This document shows positions 9,010 through 17,800 of a DNA stretch of 64,000 nucleotides, piece after piece. Every line of letters begins with the position of its first letter. Positions within the stretch are counted from its first letter, which is position 1. Under the pieces are notes generated by a model. It did not search any database, was not told the DNA's origin, and was given only the letters and a program-made list of their open reading frames with translations. Origin of the DNA: Lautropia sp. (GTDB taxonomy: Bacteria > Pseudomonadota > Gammaproteobacteria > Burkholderiales > Burkholderiaceae_E); contig JAUMUG010000010.1 in the NCBI GenBank assembly GCA_030530775.1, positions 1 to 64,000 on the forward strand, given 5' to 3'. The position numbers and the translations under genes were made by a program.

Positions 9010-11393
9010 GACTCGTGACCTCGTCGAGAGCCATGGCCCCAACCTTCGGGCAGTTGCCAGCGTAGCAGCGCAGCTCTGGCATAGAACCAGGGCTGGTCGG
9101 TACGCTCGCCGGCCGGCGGGCTGTCGCAGGCGCGCTCCAGTGCCCTCAAGGCCTGGGTCAATCCAGTCAACCCGAACAATGCGGCGCCGCTTGCGAGCTT
9201 GTGTGCTTGATCGGCCAAGTGTGCGCTGCGGTATTCTGCGTCGGTTTCGGCCAGCTGCGATTGGAAGAGCCACCAGTTTTCGGCAAATGCAGCTGCCATT
9301 CGCTGTTGCACGGCGGGCGAAATCCCGTCGAGTGAACGGCCGACATCTCCGGGACGTGCGGTTCCGGTACGGATGGCGCGGCCCAACGCTGCTGCGTCCA
9401 ACGGCTTTTCGAGAACTGCGGCAAACAGCGTCTTGGCTTCGGGCTGCTGGGCGAGCAGGTCGAGGTTGGCACTGAGTAAAAGCACGGGGCGATCCTTCAG
9501 TTGCGGATCGTCACGGAGCGATCGGGCGAAATCGATGCCAGTGCCGTCGGGCAGACGCAGATCGACGATGAAGAAATCGTAGGTATCGGGGGCCGCCTGA
9601 CACAGGGCTCGTGCCTGTGCCAGTGTGCCGACGTGGTCGACGGACAGAGACAGCCGTTCCAACATGGCAATGGTGCCCAATGCACCAATGGGATCATCGT
9701 CGACCAATAGACAGGTTTTGTCGATCGGGGTCGCGGCCGAGCGTACGGGCGGCGGATCAGTCACGGTGGTGGCGTGCAGCAGTGGCAACCGCACTTCGAG
9801 CAGTGCGCCGCTCTGGCTGGGCAATGAATGGATTTCTCCACCCAAGGCCAGTGTCATGCGCTGTGCAATGGCCAGCCCCAGTCCGGTTCCGTTTCTATCG
9901 GTGATTCGGGGGCGAAGTTCGGCGGGTTGGTCGATGAACAGCTGTTGGACGTCGTCGGGCAGGCCGGGACCGTGGTCCGATACCTGGAATATCAGTTGCC
10001 GTTCGTTGGCATCGACCTGCAGCAATACACCCCGTCCGTCATCGTGACGTAGGGCGTTCTGAATCAGGTTACCCAGAATCTGCTGGGTCATCGACCAGTC
10101 GAGCACGATGTCTTCGGGCAGGTTCGGCACGCATTGCAGGATCAGCGGAACACCCTGCTGGCGAGCTTGGATTTCCTTGACGCGGATCAGGTCGTCGAGG
10201 GCCTTGTGCAGCAGCAGCTTCTCGGGCCGTGGTTGCGGGGCCTGATGCTCGAAACGGGAGAAGCTGAGCACGTTTTCCAGCGTGGCGTTCAGGGCACGGG
10301 CCGAGACATTCAGCAGATCTAGCAACGCCTCGGCTTCGGCGGGGGTGGCATCCTGCAGCAGTTCGGCTGCTCCGAGCACACTGTGCAGGGGGCCACGAAT
10401 CTCGTGACTCATCGTCGCCATGAACATCGACATCGTACGCTCGGCGCGCTGGGCGCGTTCGATGGCCTGCAGATGCTCCGTCACATCGTGCATCAGGATG
10501 ATCCGGCAGCGATCGAGCTTGTAAACGCTGTCTTCGATCAGGCGCAGGCGGATGTCGAAGCAGCGGCTGCCTTCGTGTGTCTGCAGCCAGATGGCCGACA
10601 GCAAGGGAGCGTCGGCGGCGATGACTTCATCGACCACCACTTGCAGTCGAGTGCGATGTGCCTGCATGGCCAGCCGGTAGGTGAGCGCTCCGGCCTCGCT
10701 GAGACCGACGAAGGTCTGCAGCGCCGTGGCATTGGCTGTGATCAACTGGCCGTCTTCGTCGGTGATGAAAACCGGGCCGCGCAGACTTTCCAGCACGCCG
10801 AAATATTGATCGCGTTCGCGGGTCAGACGGCGCAGCCGGTCGGCCATGCCGGCTTCGGCTGGTGCGCGGCTTGCCCAGGGGGCCAGCATGGCCTGGTCTG
10901 CCTCATCGAAAAAATCATCGATGCGCCCGAGCACTTCATCGGCAAGCACTTCATCGGCATGGGCTGTCGGATTGTCATCCGCCGTCGGGCGGTCCTGTGT
11001 ACGGCGCTGCAGCACCGCACGGAAGGTTTCGAGATAGGCCTTGCGGTAGAGTTTGAACAGGCCGTGATGCAGCTCGATCGGGACGCCTGCGTCGTGATGA
11101 CGCTGGGCGATGTCGCGCAGGTTCTGGAAACGGGGATCTTTGCGGTAATCGTTGCGTCCGTCGAGGCCGCCGCGCTGCAGGGGATCGTTCAGATAGGCGA
11201 CCAGACAATCGTTCAGTCGATCGTTGGCCTCCTGCCAGGCCGCACGCATCGAGCTGGTCTGATCGGTGAATCCCTTGTTCAGTGCCAATTGCAGGATGCG
11301 TTTGAGGAGCGCATCGTTTTCTTCCTGCAGGATCGCTGTCAGATGGTCATAGGGCCAAGCCATGGTCGGGGTCGCCGCAAAACGGGTTCTCAT
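9006..11393 (-). CDS. Soluble hybrid histidine kinase with Hpt domain, TorS-like phosphorelay
   Basis: 795 residues with no transmembrane segment. Order: an all-helical N-terminal sensor region (about 15-185), a PAS-like domain (195-310), a HisKA box with H330 (MSHEIRGPLHSV), an ATPase domain with N446 (NLIQNALRH) and DHGPGLP/GTGLGLA, a receiver with D611 (IVDLRLPDGTG) and a C-terminal Hpt with H731 (DQAHKLASGAALF). This is the ArcB/TorS/BarA-type His-Asp-His relay to the adjacent regulator. Unlike E. coli TorS it lacks the periplasmic sensor, so it must sense something in the cytoplasm. The N-terminal helices faintly recall RsbR-type sensor domains (weak). The start may instead be the ATG at 11363. 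Confidence 0.9.
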   Translation of the reverse strand: MRTRFAATPTMAWPYDHLTAILQEENDALLKRILQLALNKGFTDQTSSMRAAWQEANDRLNDCLVAYLNDPLQRGGLDGRNDYRKDPRFQNLRDIAQRHHDAGVPIELHHGLFKLYRKAYLETFRAVLQRRTQDRPTADDNPTAHADEVLADEVLGRIDDFFDEADQAMLAPWASRAPAEAGMADRLRRLTRERDQYFGVLESLRGPVFITDEDGQLITANATALQTFVGLSEAGALTYRLAMQAHRTRLQVVVDEVIAADAPLLSAIWLQTHEGSRCFDIRLRLIEDSVYKLDRCRIILMHDVTEHLQAIERAQRAERTMSMFMATMSHEIRGPLHSVLGAAELLQDATPAEAEALLDLLNVSARALNATLENVLSFSRFEHQAPQPRPEKLLLHKALDDLIRVKEIQARQQGVPLILQCVPNLPEDIVLDWSMTQQILGNLIQNALRHDDGRGVLLQVDANERQLIFQVSDHGPGLPDDVQQLFIDQPAELRPRITDRNGTGLGLAIAQRMTLALGGEIHSLPSQSGALLEVRLPLLHATTVTDPPPVRSAATPIDKTCLLVDDDPIGALGTIAMLERLSLSVDHVGTLAQARALCQAAPDTYDFFIVDLRLPDGTGIDFARSLRDDPQLKDRPVLLLSANLDLLAQQPEAKTLFAAVLEKPLDAAALGRAIRTGTARPGDVGRSLDGISPAVQQRMAAAFAENWWLFQSQLAETDAEYRSAHLADQAHKLASGAALFGLTGLTQALRALERACDSPPAGERTDQPWFYARAALLRWQLPEGWGHGSRRGHES

Positions 11394-11450
11394 TCGATTC
11401 GACCAGAACTCGGGGGTTGGAACAAGCAGGAACCCGGGCTCTTTGCTGGG

Positions 11451-11470
11451 CTGTTTACATTTCCTTCACA
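11451..11470 (+). promoter_or_regulatory. Possible response-regulator binding direct repeat (tor-box-like)
   Basis: CTGTTTACATT followed 11 bases on by TTCACA gives an 11-bp-period repeat of TTxACA, the spacing used by OmpR/PhoB-family regulators. It resembles the E. coli TorR box CTGTTCATAT only loosely. A TATAGT hexamer at 11502-11507 downstream could be the -10 of an activator-dependent promoter, since no good -35 is visible. Confidence 0.35.
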
Positions 11471-11561
11471 AGCCCGCAGCCTTTGACGGCCCGGCAATGC
11501 CTATAGTGGACATAAGAGGCCGCACGTTCGGCTGTGTCCGATTCTGAAGGGGTTGCACATC

Positions 11562-13202
11562 ATGGCTGTCAAACAGGGAACAGTGTTGAAGGTGGGTGGG
11601 GGCCTGCTGGTGCTCGGTGCGCTGGGCTTCGTGGTGCTGACCTCGCCGTGGACATGGTCGGCTTTTCATCCTGCGCGCGAGCTGCCCGCTCTGGAAGGGG
11701 CTGATCTGCAGAATGGCCGACAGGTTTTCGTTGCTTCGGACTGCGCCACCTGTCATGCGACCCCGGGGCAGGACAAGGACACGATGCTGGGCGGCGGCCG
11801 GGTGCTGGACACGGAATTCGGCCGCTTTCACATGCCCAATGTTTCGCCGGACAAGCAGCATGGGATCGGCAACTGGAGCCTGGCCGAGTTTGACCGGGCC
11901 TTGCGTGAGGGTGTTGGCCCGGCCGGGCCATGGCCGGATGGGAACGTCTTTTATCCGGCTTTTCCGTACACCTCGTATCAGCGGCTGACTGGCGAGGATG
12001 TACGTGATCTGTATGCCTACATGATGTCCTTGCCACCGGTTGCCCAGGCAGTGCCGGAGCATGAACTGAAGTTTCCCTTCAACATGCGGCGCGGTGTGGG
12101 GCTGTGGCGGCTGGCCTTTCTCGATGGTAAGCCTTACACACCAGGCCCGGTTCCCGAAGGGGTCGACGCGCAAGCCTATCATCGTGGGGAATATCTGGTC
12201 GAAGGGGCAGGGCACTGTGCCGAATGTCATTCTCCCCGTGGCTTCATGGGTAATGTGATCGGCAGCTTGCGTTACGGGGGCGGTCCCAATCCTGAAGGAA
12301 CGGGCTGGTTTCCGAATATCTCTCCGGACGAAACCGGCGTGGGGTTCTGGTCTGTTGCCTCGATGGCGAATTATTTACACACAGGTATCAGCCCGATCGG
12401 TCGGGTGGCGGCCGGTGATATGGCCGAGGTGATTCACAATACCTCTCAGCTGCCATTTTCAGATTTGCAAGCGATGGCATTGTATCTGAAGCATCTGCCA
12501 GCCATCGATCGGCCGGCACCGGGGATGCCGGAGCCGAACCGGACCGAGGATCTGGTGATGCTTGAGACGGCGATGACGGCAAATGCGCGTCTGCCGGTGT
12601 CGTCGGAGTCGAGCATTCAGCCGAATGTGGATGCGATTGTGGTGGAGACCAAGGACTTCTGGTTGGAGTCTGCCCAGTTGGAAGGTACAACAGGAGCCAA
12701 ACAGGAGCCACAAGGCAAGTTGCTGGGGGGCGCGCAGACCCGGGTGGCAACGCGTGAAGGCGATGCCACACAGTTGGTGCTGAAGGGATGGCAGATGGTG
12801 GATGCGCCAACGGTGATCTATCAAGCCAAGGGACATCGGGTGATGACGGCCGTGCTGACTGATCAGGCAGCGGCGATGGCCAAGCGCGGTGCGCAGGAAA
12901 AGGATGAAGAAACCGAGCAGTCGTGGGTGCCGGTGGAAATCGCAGTGTGGTCCGACGCCAAGGGGCTGAATACCGAACGGGGCACGGTTTGGGCTTATTC
13001 GCAGGATGCCTATCGGAAGGCCTGTGCGACCTGCCATGTATTGCCGCAGCAGGGGCATTTCACCGCCAACCAGTGGGTGGGTACCTTCAAGGCGATGCGG
13101 CGTTTCACTTCGTTCAGCGATGATCAATACCGTTTGATTCTGTCCTATCTGCAGAACCACTCGAAGGATTTGAACGAAGGCAAGCCGGGAGGGTACCGAT
13201 GA
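11562..13202 (+). CDS. Membrane-anchored trihaem cytochrome c: AdhB-like dihaem part plus TorC-like C-terminus
   Basis: 546 residues; probable electron donor to the molybdoenzyme two genes downstream. An uncleaved N-terminal anchor (about 8-30) is followed by two class-I cytochrome c domains of the alcohol/gluconate dehydrogenase subunit type, haem sites CATCH (61-65) and CAECH (219-223), with MPNVSPD/FPNISPDE axial-ligand segments. A third haem site CATCH (488-492) lies in a C-terminal part ending ANQWVGTFKAMRRF...QYRLILSYLQNHSKD, which resembles the TorC/DorC C-terminal haem domain. Canonical TorC has a NapC-type tetrahaem N-terminus; none is present. The ATG at 11562 follows GAAGGGG at a good distance. 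Quinol oxidation by this protein is inference. Confidence 0.85.
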   Translation: MAVKQGTVLKVGGGLLVLGALGFVVLTSPWTWSAFHPARELPALEGADLQNGRQVFVASDCATCHATPGQDKDTMLGGGRVLDTEFGRFHMPNVSPDKQHGIGNWSLAEFDRALREGVGPAGPWPDGNVFYPAFPYTSYQRLTGEDVRDLYAYMMSLPPVAQAVPEHELKFPFNMRRGVGLWRLAFLDGKPYTPGPVPEGVDAQAYHRGEYLVEGAGHCAECHSPRGFMGNVIGSLRYGGGPNPEGTGWFPNISPDETGVGFWSVASMANYLHTGISPIGRVAAGDMAEVIHNTSQLPFSDLQAMALYLKHLPAIDRPAPGMPEPNRTEDLVMLETAMTANARLPVSSESSIQPNVDAIVVETKDFWLESAQLEGTTGAKQEPQGKLLGGAQTRVATREGDATQLVLKGWQMVDAPTVIYQAKGHRVMTAVLTDQAAAMAKRGAQEKDEETEQSWVPVEIAVWSDAKGLNTERGTVWAYSQDAYRKACATCHVLPQQGHFTANQWVGTFKAMRRFTSFSDDQYRLILSYLQNHSKDLNEGKPGGYR

Positions 13203-13834
13203 GAGCACTGTTTGCGGCTGATGTCATGGATACCGCCACCGTGGCCGACTGGCTGTCGGTGCAGATCATTGCGCCGCCCGCTCTGCCACTGGTGCGGGCG
13301 GGTCGTTCGGTAGCTGGCCAGCTGGCTCTGCGTGAAATCGGTTGCATGCTGCAGGCCGAATCGGCCATGGACAAGCTGCGGCAATGGCTGACTGCCTGCA
13401 CCGAGTCGGAGGTGGCGCGGACGCTGCAGTGTCGGCACACAGCCTTGTTCGAGGGGATCTTTGGTTATCGAAGTCTGCCGCCCTACGCCAGCAGTTGGGA
13501 TGGAACGGGGCATCTGTTCGGCGAGGCGGCCGGGCGGATGAAGGAGATTCTTCGTCGGATCGATTGCCGGGTGGCAGATCATTATCGTGAGCCACCTGAT
13601 CATCTTGGTGTTCAGCTGGCGGCACTTGCGCAGGCGCTGCGCGTGCAGGACGATGACGTCGTGCATGCCCTGTCGAGCGAACTGCGCTGGGTTGAACCAT
13701 TCGCTCGGGCGTTGATACAGGCTGATGAGAATGGTTTTTATGAACATTATGCGTCTCTGTTGATGTCATTCGTCGATGGGATGCGCGATCTGGGACAGGA
13801 CCCGGTGCGTGCGGTGGACGCATCGGTTCGGTGA
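13199..13834 (+). CDS. TorD/DmsD-family molybdoenzyme chaperone
   Basis: 211-residue all-helical cytoplasmic protein. It should bind the twin-arginine signal of the reductase, help insert the molybdenum cofactor and hold export until folding is complete. Family cues are the central YRSLPPYASSWDG segment and YREPPDHLGVQLAALAQAL (about 120-145), which corresponds to the conserved EPDHL region of TorD. It overlaps the cytochrome stop as ATGA, so the two are translationally coupled, and the reductase gene follows after 18 bases. The order C-D-A differs from E. coli torCAD. Confidence 0.88.
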   Translation: MRALFAADVMDTATVADWLSVQIIAPPALPLVRAGRSVAGQLALREIGCMLQAESAMDKLRQWLTACTESEVARTLQCRHTALFEGIFGYRSLPPYASSWDGTGHLFGEAAGRMKEILRRIDCRVADHYREPPDHLGVQLAALAQALRVQDDDVVHALSSELRWVEPFARALIQADENGFYEHYASLLMSFVDGMRDLGQDPVRAVDASVR

Positions 13835-13852
13835 GAAGCAAGGGGGTCTAAC

Positions 13853-16402
13853 ATGAAGCTGAACAGCGTGGTGAGTGACAGGGGGACTTCTATGTCCCGG
13901 CGGGGTTTCGTCAAGGGACCGGTCGCAGCTGCGGCAGCGCTGGGGTTGTCGGGAACCGGTGTTCTGGTACCGGGGACGGCTGCGCGGGCGACGGACGGAA
14001 CGATGGATGCCAACAAGGCAGACAAGGCAGACAAGGCGGAGGGCATCCTGTCCGGCTGTCACTGGGGTGTGTTCTATGGGCAGGTGCAGGATGGTCGTGC
14101 GGTAGCGTTCCGACCCTGGGCGGGCGATCCGCATCCTTCGCCACAGCTTCCCGGTGTCATGGACTCTCTGTACTCGGAATCGCGAATCCGCTATCCGATG
14201 GTTCGCCGTGCATGGCTGGAGAAAGGACCGGGAGCCGATCCGGAAGGTCGGGGTACCGGAGACTTCGTGCGTGTCAGCTGGGACAAGGCGATCGAGCTGG
14301 TGGCCAACGAGATCACGCGGGTCCGGGAAAAGTATGGCAAGGAAGCGGTGTTTGCCGGTTCATATGGCTGGAAAAGCCCGGGCAGGCTGCACAATTGCCA
14401 GACGCTGCTGCGGCGTATGCTGAATGTGACGGGCGGGGGTTATACCAATAGTGCCGGGGATTATTCGACGGGGGCAGCGCAGGTGATTCTGCCTTATGTG
14501 TCGGGTTCTCTGGAAGTGTACGAGCAGTGCACCAGTTGGAAGAATCTGGCCGAGCATTGCGAGCTGATGGTGTTCTGGGGATGCAACCCGCTCAATAATT
14601 CGCAGATTTCGTGGCAGGTGGCTGATCATGGTGCCTGGCCGGGTATCGAGATGATGAAGAAAGCCGGTACCAAGGTTATCTGCATCGATCCGGTGCGCAC
14701 TGAGACCTGCCAGGCACTCGACGGCGAGTGGATCACGCCCAGGCCGCAGACCGATGTGGCGATGATGCTGGGCATTGCGCACGCGCTGTATCAGGAAAAT
14801 CTGCACGATCAGGCTTTCCTGGATCGTTATACGGTGGGTTTCGACAAGTTTCTGCCCTATCTGCTGGGCAAGACCGATGGCACCCCGAAAACGGCGGAAT
14901 GGGCTGCAGAGATCTGCGGTTTGCCGGCGGAAACCTTGCGTGATCTGGCACGGCGCTTTGCCAGGAGCCGGACGATGCTGGCGCTCGGCTATTCGACGCA
15001 GCGCCAGCACCATGGTGAGCAATCGCATTGGATGCTGATCACATTGGCGGCGATGCTGGGGCAGATCGGTCTGCCGGGCGGTGGCTATGGATTGAGCTAT
15101 CACTATTCTTCGGGGGGCGCGCCGACCAGCAATACGCCGATCCTGAAGGCGATCGATGATGCTTCGGGGCAGAAAAACGAGGGCGCGGCCTGGCTGGCAC
15201 AAAGCGGTGCCGTGTCGATTCCGGTGTCCCGGTTGGTCGAAACTTTGCTCAATCCAGGCAAAACGATGCAGTTCAACGGTCATGCAATCAAACTGCCTGT
15301 GATCAAGCTGGCCTATTGGGCCGGTGGAAACCCGTTTGCGCATCAGCAGGACCGCAACGAGATGGTGCGTGCTTGGAGAAAACTCGATACCTTCATCGTG
15401 CATGATGTGCAGTGGACTGCTTCGGCTCGGCATGCGGATATCGTGCTGCCAGCAACGACCTCCTATGAGCGCAACGACATTGAGCAGGTGGGTGATTATG
15501 CGCAGAGTCATATCGTTGCGATGAAGAAGATCGTCGAACCCATCTTTGAGGCACGTAATGATTTCGATATCTTTGCGGCCATTGCCACCAAACTGGGTAA
15601 GCAGTATGAGTTCACCCAGGGCCTGTCCGAGATGGACTGGATTCGCAATCTGTACGAGGCGGCCAAGATCGAATCCCGGGCCAAGGGTATGGAAATGCCG
15701 GTCTTCGATGTGTTCTGGAACAGCAACAAGCCTCTCGGCTTTCCTGTGACGGCCGAACAGGAGAACTTTGTGCGTCACGCGGATTTCCGTGAGGACCCGC
15801 TGCTGAATGCCTTGGGAACGGCTTCCGGCAAGTTCGAGCTGTATTCCCGCGCCATCGAGAAGTACGGCTATGACGACTGCCCGCCACATGCGACCTGGAT
15901 GGAGCCGATCGAACGGCTGAACGGGCCGATGACGAAGTACCCATTGCATATCGCCTCCAACCATCCGCAGATGCGACTGCATTCGCAGTTGTGCGGCACC
16001 ATCAACCGGCTCAGCTATCAGATCGCCGATCGTGAGCCGTGCTGGATGAATCCGAAGGATGCTGCCGCACGGAATCTGAAGGATGGCGACGTGGTGCGGG
16101 TCTTCAATCATCGTGGTCAGATTCTGGCGGGCCTGCGGGTGACGGATGAAATCATGCCAGGAGTGATCCGCATCAACGAAGGTGGTTGGTACGACCCGCG
16201 CAATCCGCGCGAGGATGGCACGTTGTGCGCTTATGGCGATGTCAATGTACTGACCACCGGGGTCGCCACTTCCAAGTTGGCGCAGGGCAATTGCGGGCAG
16301 ACCGGTATGGCCGAGGTGGAACGTTATCGGGGCAGCCTGCCGGTAGTGACGGTGTTCAGCCAGCCGGGCGGTCGTCGGGGCGGTACGGAAACGATGGGTT
16401 GA
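13853..16402 (+). CDS. Twin-arginine-exported molybdopterin reductase, TorA/DorA/BisC family
   Basis: 849 residues, the usual length of TMAO/DMSO reductases. The signal MSRRGFVK (R16-R17) is followed by a hydrophobic stretch and cleavage near ARA. The molybdenum-ligand serine is S175 in SYGWKSPGRLHN. No N-terminal CxxC cluster motif is seen, so it lacks the iron-sulfur cluster, matching the single-subunit periplasmic type. Cofactor-binding segments include WGCNPLNNSQ, ALGYSTQRQHHGEQ and the C-terminal SNHPQMRLHSQL...NEGGWYDP. AAGGGGG precedes the ATG. The substrate (TMAO, DMSO or another S-/N-oxide) cannot be decided from sequence. Electrons probably come from the trihaem cytochrome. Confidence 0.92.
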   Translation: MKLNSVVSDRGTSMSRRGFVKGPVAAAAALGLSGTGVLVPGTAARATDGTMDANKADKADKAEGILSGCHWGVFYGQVQDGRAVAFRPWAGDPHPSPQLPGVMDSLYSESRIRYPMVRRAWLEKGPGADPEGRGTGDFVRVSWDKAIELVANEITRVREKYGKEAVFAGSYGWKSPGRLHNCQTLLRRMLNVTGGGYTNSAGDYSTGAAQVILPYVSGSLEVYEQCTSWKNLAEHCELMVFWGCNPLNNSQISWQVADHGAWPGIEMMKKAGTKVICIDPVRTETCQALDGEWITPRPQTDVAMMLGIAHALYQENLHDQAFLDRYTVGFDKFLPYLLGKTDGTPKTAEWAAEICGLPAETLRDLARRFARSRTMLALGYSTQRQHHGEQSHWMLITLAAMLGQIGLPGGGYGLSYHYSSGGAPTSNTPILKAIDDASGQKNEGAAWLAQSGAVSIPVSRLVETLLNPGKTMQFNGHAIKLPVIKLAYWAGGNPFAHQQDRNEMVRAWRKLDTFIVHDVQWTASARHADIVLPATTSYERNDIEQVGDYAQSHIVAMKKIVEPIFEARNDFDIFAAIATKLGKQYEFTQGLSEMDWIRNLYEAAKIESRAKGMEMPVFDVFWNSNKPLGFPVTAEQENFVRHADFREDPLLNALGTASGKFELYSRAIEKYGYDDCPPHATWMEPIERLNGPMTKYPLHIASNHPQMRLHSQLCGTINRLSYQIADREPCWMNPKDAAARNLKDGDVVRVFNHRGQILAGLRVTDEIMPGVIRINEGGWYDPRNPREDGTLCAYGDVNVLTTGVATSKLAQGNCGQTGMAEVERYRGSLPVVTVFSQPGGRRGGTETMG

Positions 16403-16519
16403 CCGTGTCACAAGCCGGATTTTGGAAATCACACAATCGGGCGCGCTGATTGCGGTCTGGTCCCAACGGCCATGCTAGGATTCTTCCATCAAGTACGTGT
16501 GCAGCGATGGGTGGTGCTC

Positions 16520-17143
16520 ATGGATTTCTGGCATGGCTTTTGGCTGATTACCTGCATTCATTTGCTGGCGGCGATGTCGCCGGGGCCGGATTTCATTTTC
16601 GTGTCGCAGCAGACGTTGAACCATGGGCGTGTGACGGGTCTGGTGTGTTCGATGGGTGTGGCACTGGGGCTGGGTGTGCACGTCGTCTATTCGGTACTGG
16701 GGTTGGCGGTCGTCATCGCACAGGCGTCCTGGCTGCTGACGCTGATCAAGATCGTCGGTGGCGCCTATCTGGTCTATCTGGGTGTGCATGGCCTGCGCGC
16801 CCGTGCAAGGGGTGAGGTCGTTACCCTCACCGCAGAAGTGGTGCCGCCGGTCAGACTGTGCAGTGCGCTGCGGAAGGGCTTTCTATGCAATGTGCTGAAT
16901 CCAAAGGCACCGGTCTATTTTGTGTCGGTGTTCACGGTGGTGCTGTCGCCCACGATGCCGACGTGGCAGCTGGCAGTCTACGGGGTTTGGATGATGCTGC
17001 TGCAGTTTGCCTGGTTTGCTGTGGTGGCTTTCGTGCTGTCGATCCCGGGGGTGAATCGGCAGTTCCAGAAGGCGGGCCACTGGATCGACCGGGCGCTGGG
17101 TGGTGTGATGGTGGCCCTGGGAGTCAAGGTGGCGTCCAGTTGA
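16520..17143 (+). CDS. LysE/RhtB-family amino-acid exporter
   Basis: Inner-membrane exporter of about 207 residues with six hydrophobic segments. The family signature MSPGPDFIFVSQQTLNHGRVTGL is at residues 18-40, and FLCNVLNPKAPVYFVSVF in the middle is also characteristic. Members export lysine, threonine, homoserine lactones or other amino acids; the substrate here is unknown. I chose the ATG at 16520 because it gives the family length; an in-frame ATG at 16472 would add 16 residues. It stands alone, unrelated to the preceding reductase operon. Confidence 0.9.
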   Translation: MDFWHGFWLITCIHLLAAMSPGPDFIFVSQQTLNHGRVTGLVCSMGVALGLGVHVVYSVLGLAVVIAQASWLLTLIKIVGGAYLVYLGVHGLRARARGEVVTLTAEVVPPVRLCSALRKGFLCNVLNPKAPVYFVSVFTVVLSPTMPTWQLAVYGVWMMLLQFAWFAVVAFVLSIPGVNRQFQKAGHWIDRALGGVMVALGVKVASS

Positions 17144-17264
17144 GGCACGCTTCGTTTGCGGTTCCGTCGTCGTCACGTTTTCCGTTCCAGAAACCCCTTG
17201 CGTACAAATGCGAGGCTGTAACTGATACTTGTGTTCCGTACTCATTGGCGTCGCGCTCTTGAGA

Positions 17265-17280
17265 TCCCTTTGACAAGGGA
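17265..17280 (+). promoter_or_regulatory. Hairpin masking the ribosome site of the TfoX-N gene
   Basis: TCCCTT, loop TGAC, AAGGGA. The right arm is part of the AAGGGAGG ribosome site at 17275-17282. Outer GAGA (17261-17264) and TCTC (17285-17288) could extend the stem. The ATG is at 17292. Such a structure would block ribosome entry until opened. Confidence 0.5.
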
Positions 17281-17291
17281 GGTTTCTCTGT

Positions 17292-17648
17292 ATGGCAACC
17301 CGTCAGGATTTCGTCGATTTCGTTCTGGATCAGGCCGGGCTGGTTCCGCGCCTGACCTATCGGAAGATGTTTGGTGAATACGCGCTTTATCTGGATGACA
17401 AGATAGTGGGCTTTGCCTGCGACAACAGTCTATTCCTGAAAATCACCCAGGCCTCGGTGGATTGGGAGAAACGTCTGCCGAAGGGCGAGATCTTTCCCGG
17501 TTCCAAACCTTATCTGGTGGTGGATGAGCTCTTGGACCAGCCGATGGAGCTGGCGGCGCTGATGGAAGCAACCGCATTGGTTTTGCCGGTGCCAAAGCCA
17601 AAGAAACCGCGCAGGCGGAGGTCTGAGCCAGCGTCATCGAGCGACTGA
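17292..17648 (+). CDS. TfoX/Sxy N-terminal domain protein
   Basis: 118-residue protein carrying only the TfoX N-terminal domain: LTYRKMFGEYALYLDDKIVGFACDNSLFLKIT and PYLVVDELL are characteristic. The tail (about 100-118) is basic then serine-rich. Full-length Sxy/TfoX (about 200 residues) switches on competence genes with CRP in gamma-proteobacteria; single-domain versions are widespread and of unknown role. It starts at a strong ribosome site that is buried in a hairpin. No helical C-terminal TfoX domain is encoded nearby. Confidence 0.88.
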   Translation: MATRQDFVDFVLDQAGLVPRLTYRKMFGEYALYLDDKIVGFACDNSLFLKITQASVDWEKRLPKGEIFPGSKPYLVVDELLDQPMELAALMEATALVLPVPKPKKPRRRRSEPASSSD

Positions 17649-17800
17649 TTCAAGCGCCGGAAGCGACATTTCCCGTTCATTGCTCGTGCGGCCGAATGTT
17701 TCGATGTGCCATGCTCGAGAAAAGGTTGCGGTCCTACTCGAGGTGCATTCGATGGCATGGAGGCCCGGGGGCAGCCAGGGTGGCATCGGCGCAAACCGTG

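Noticed and set aside
11483..11507. TTGACG...TATAGT as an ordinary sigma-70 promoter of the cytochrome gene
   Set aside because: The spacer is only 13 bases, too short for a standard promoter.
14360..16432. 690-codon open frame antisense to the molybdoenzyme
   Set aside because: It mirrors the codon pattern of the recognised reductase on the other strand and has no family resemblance.
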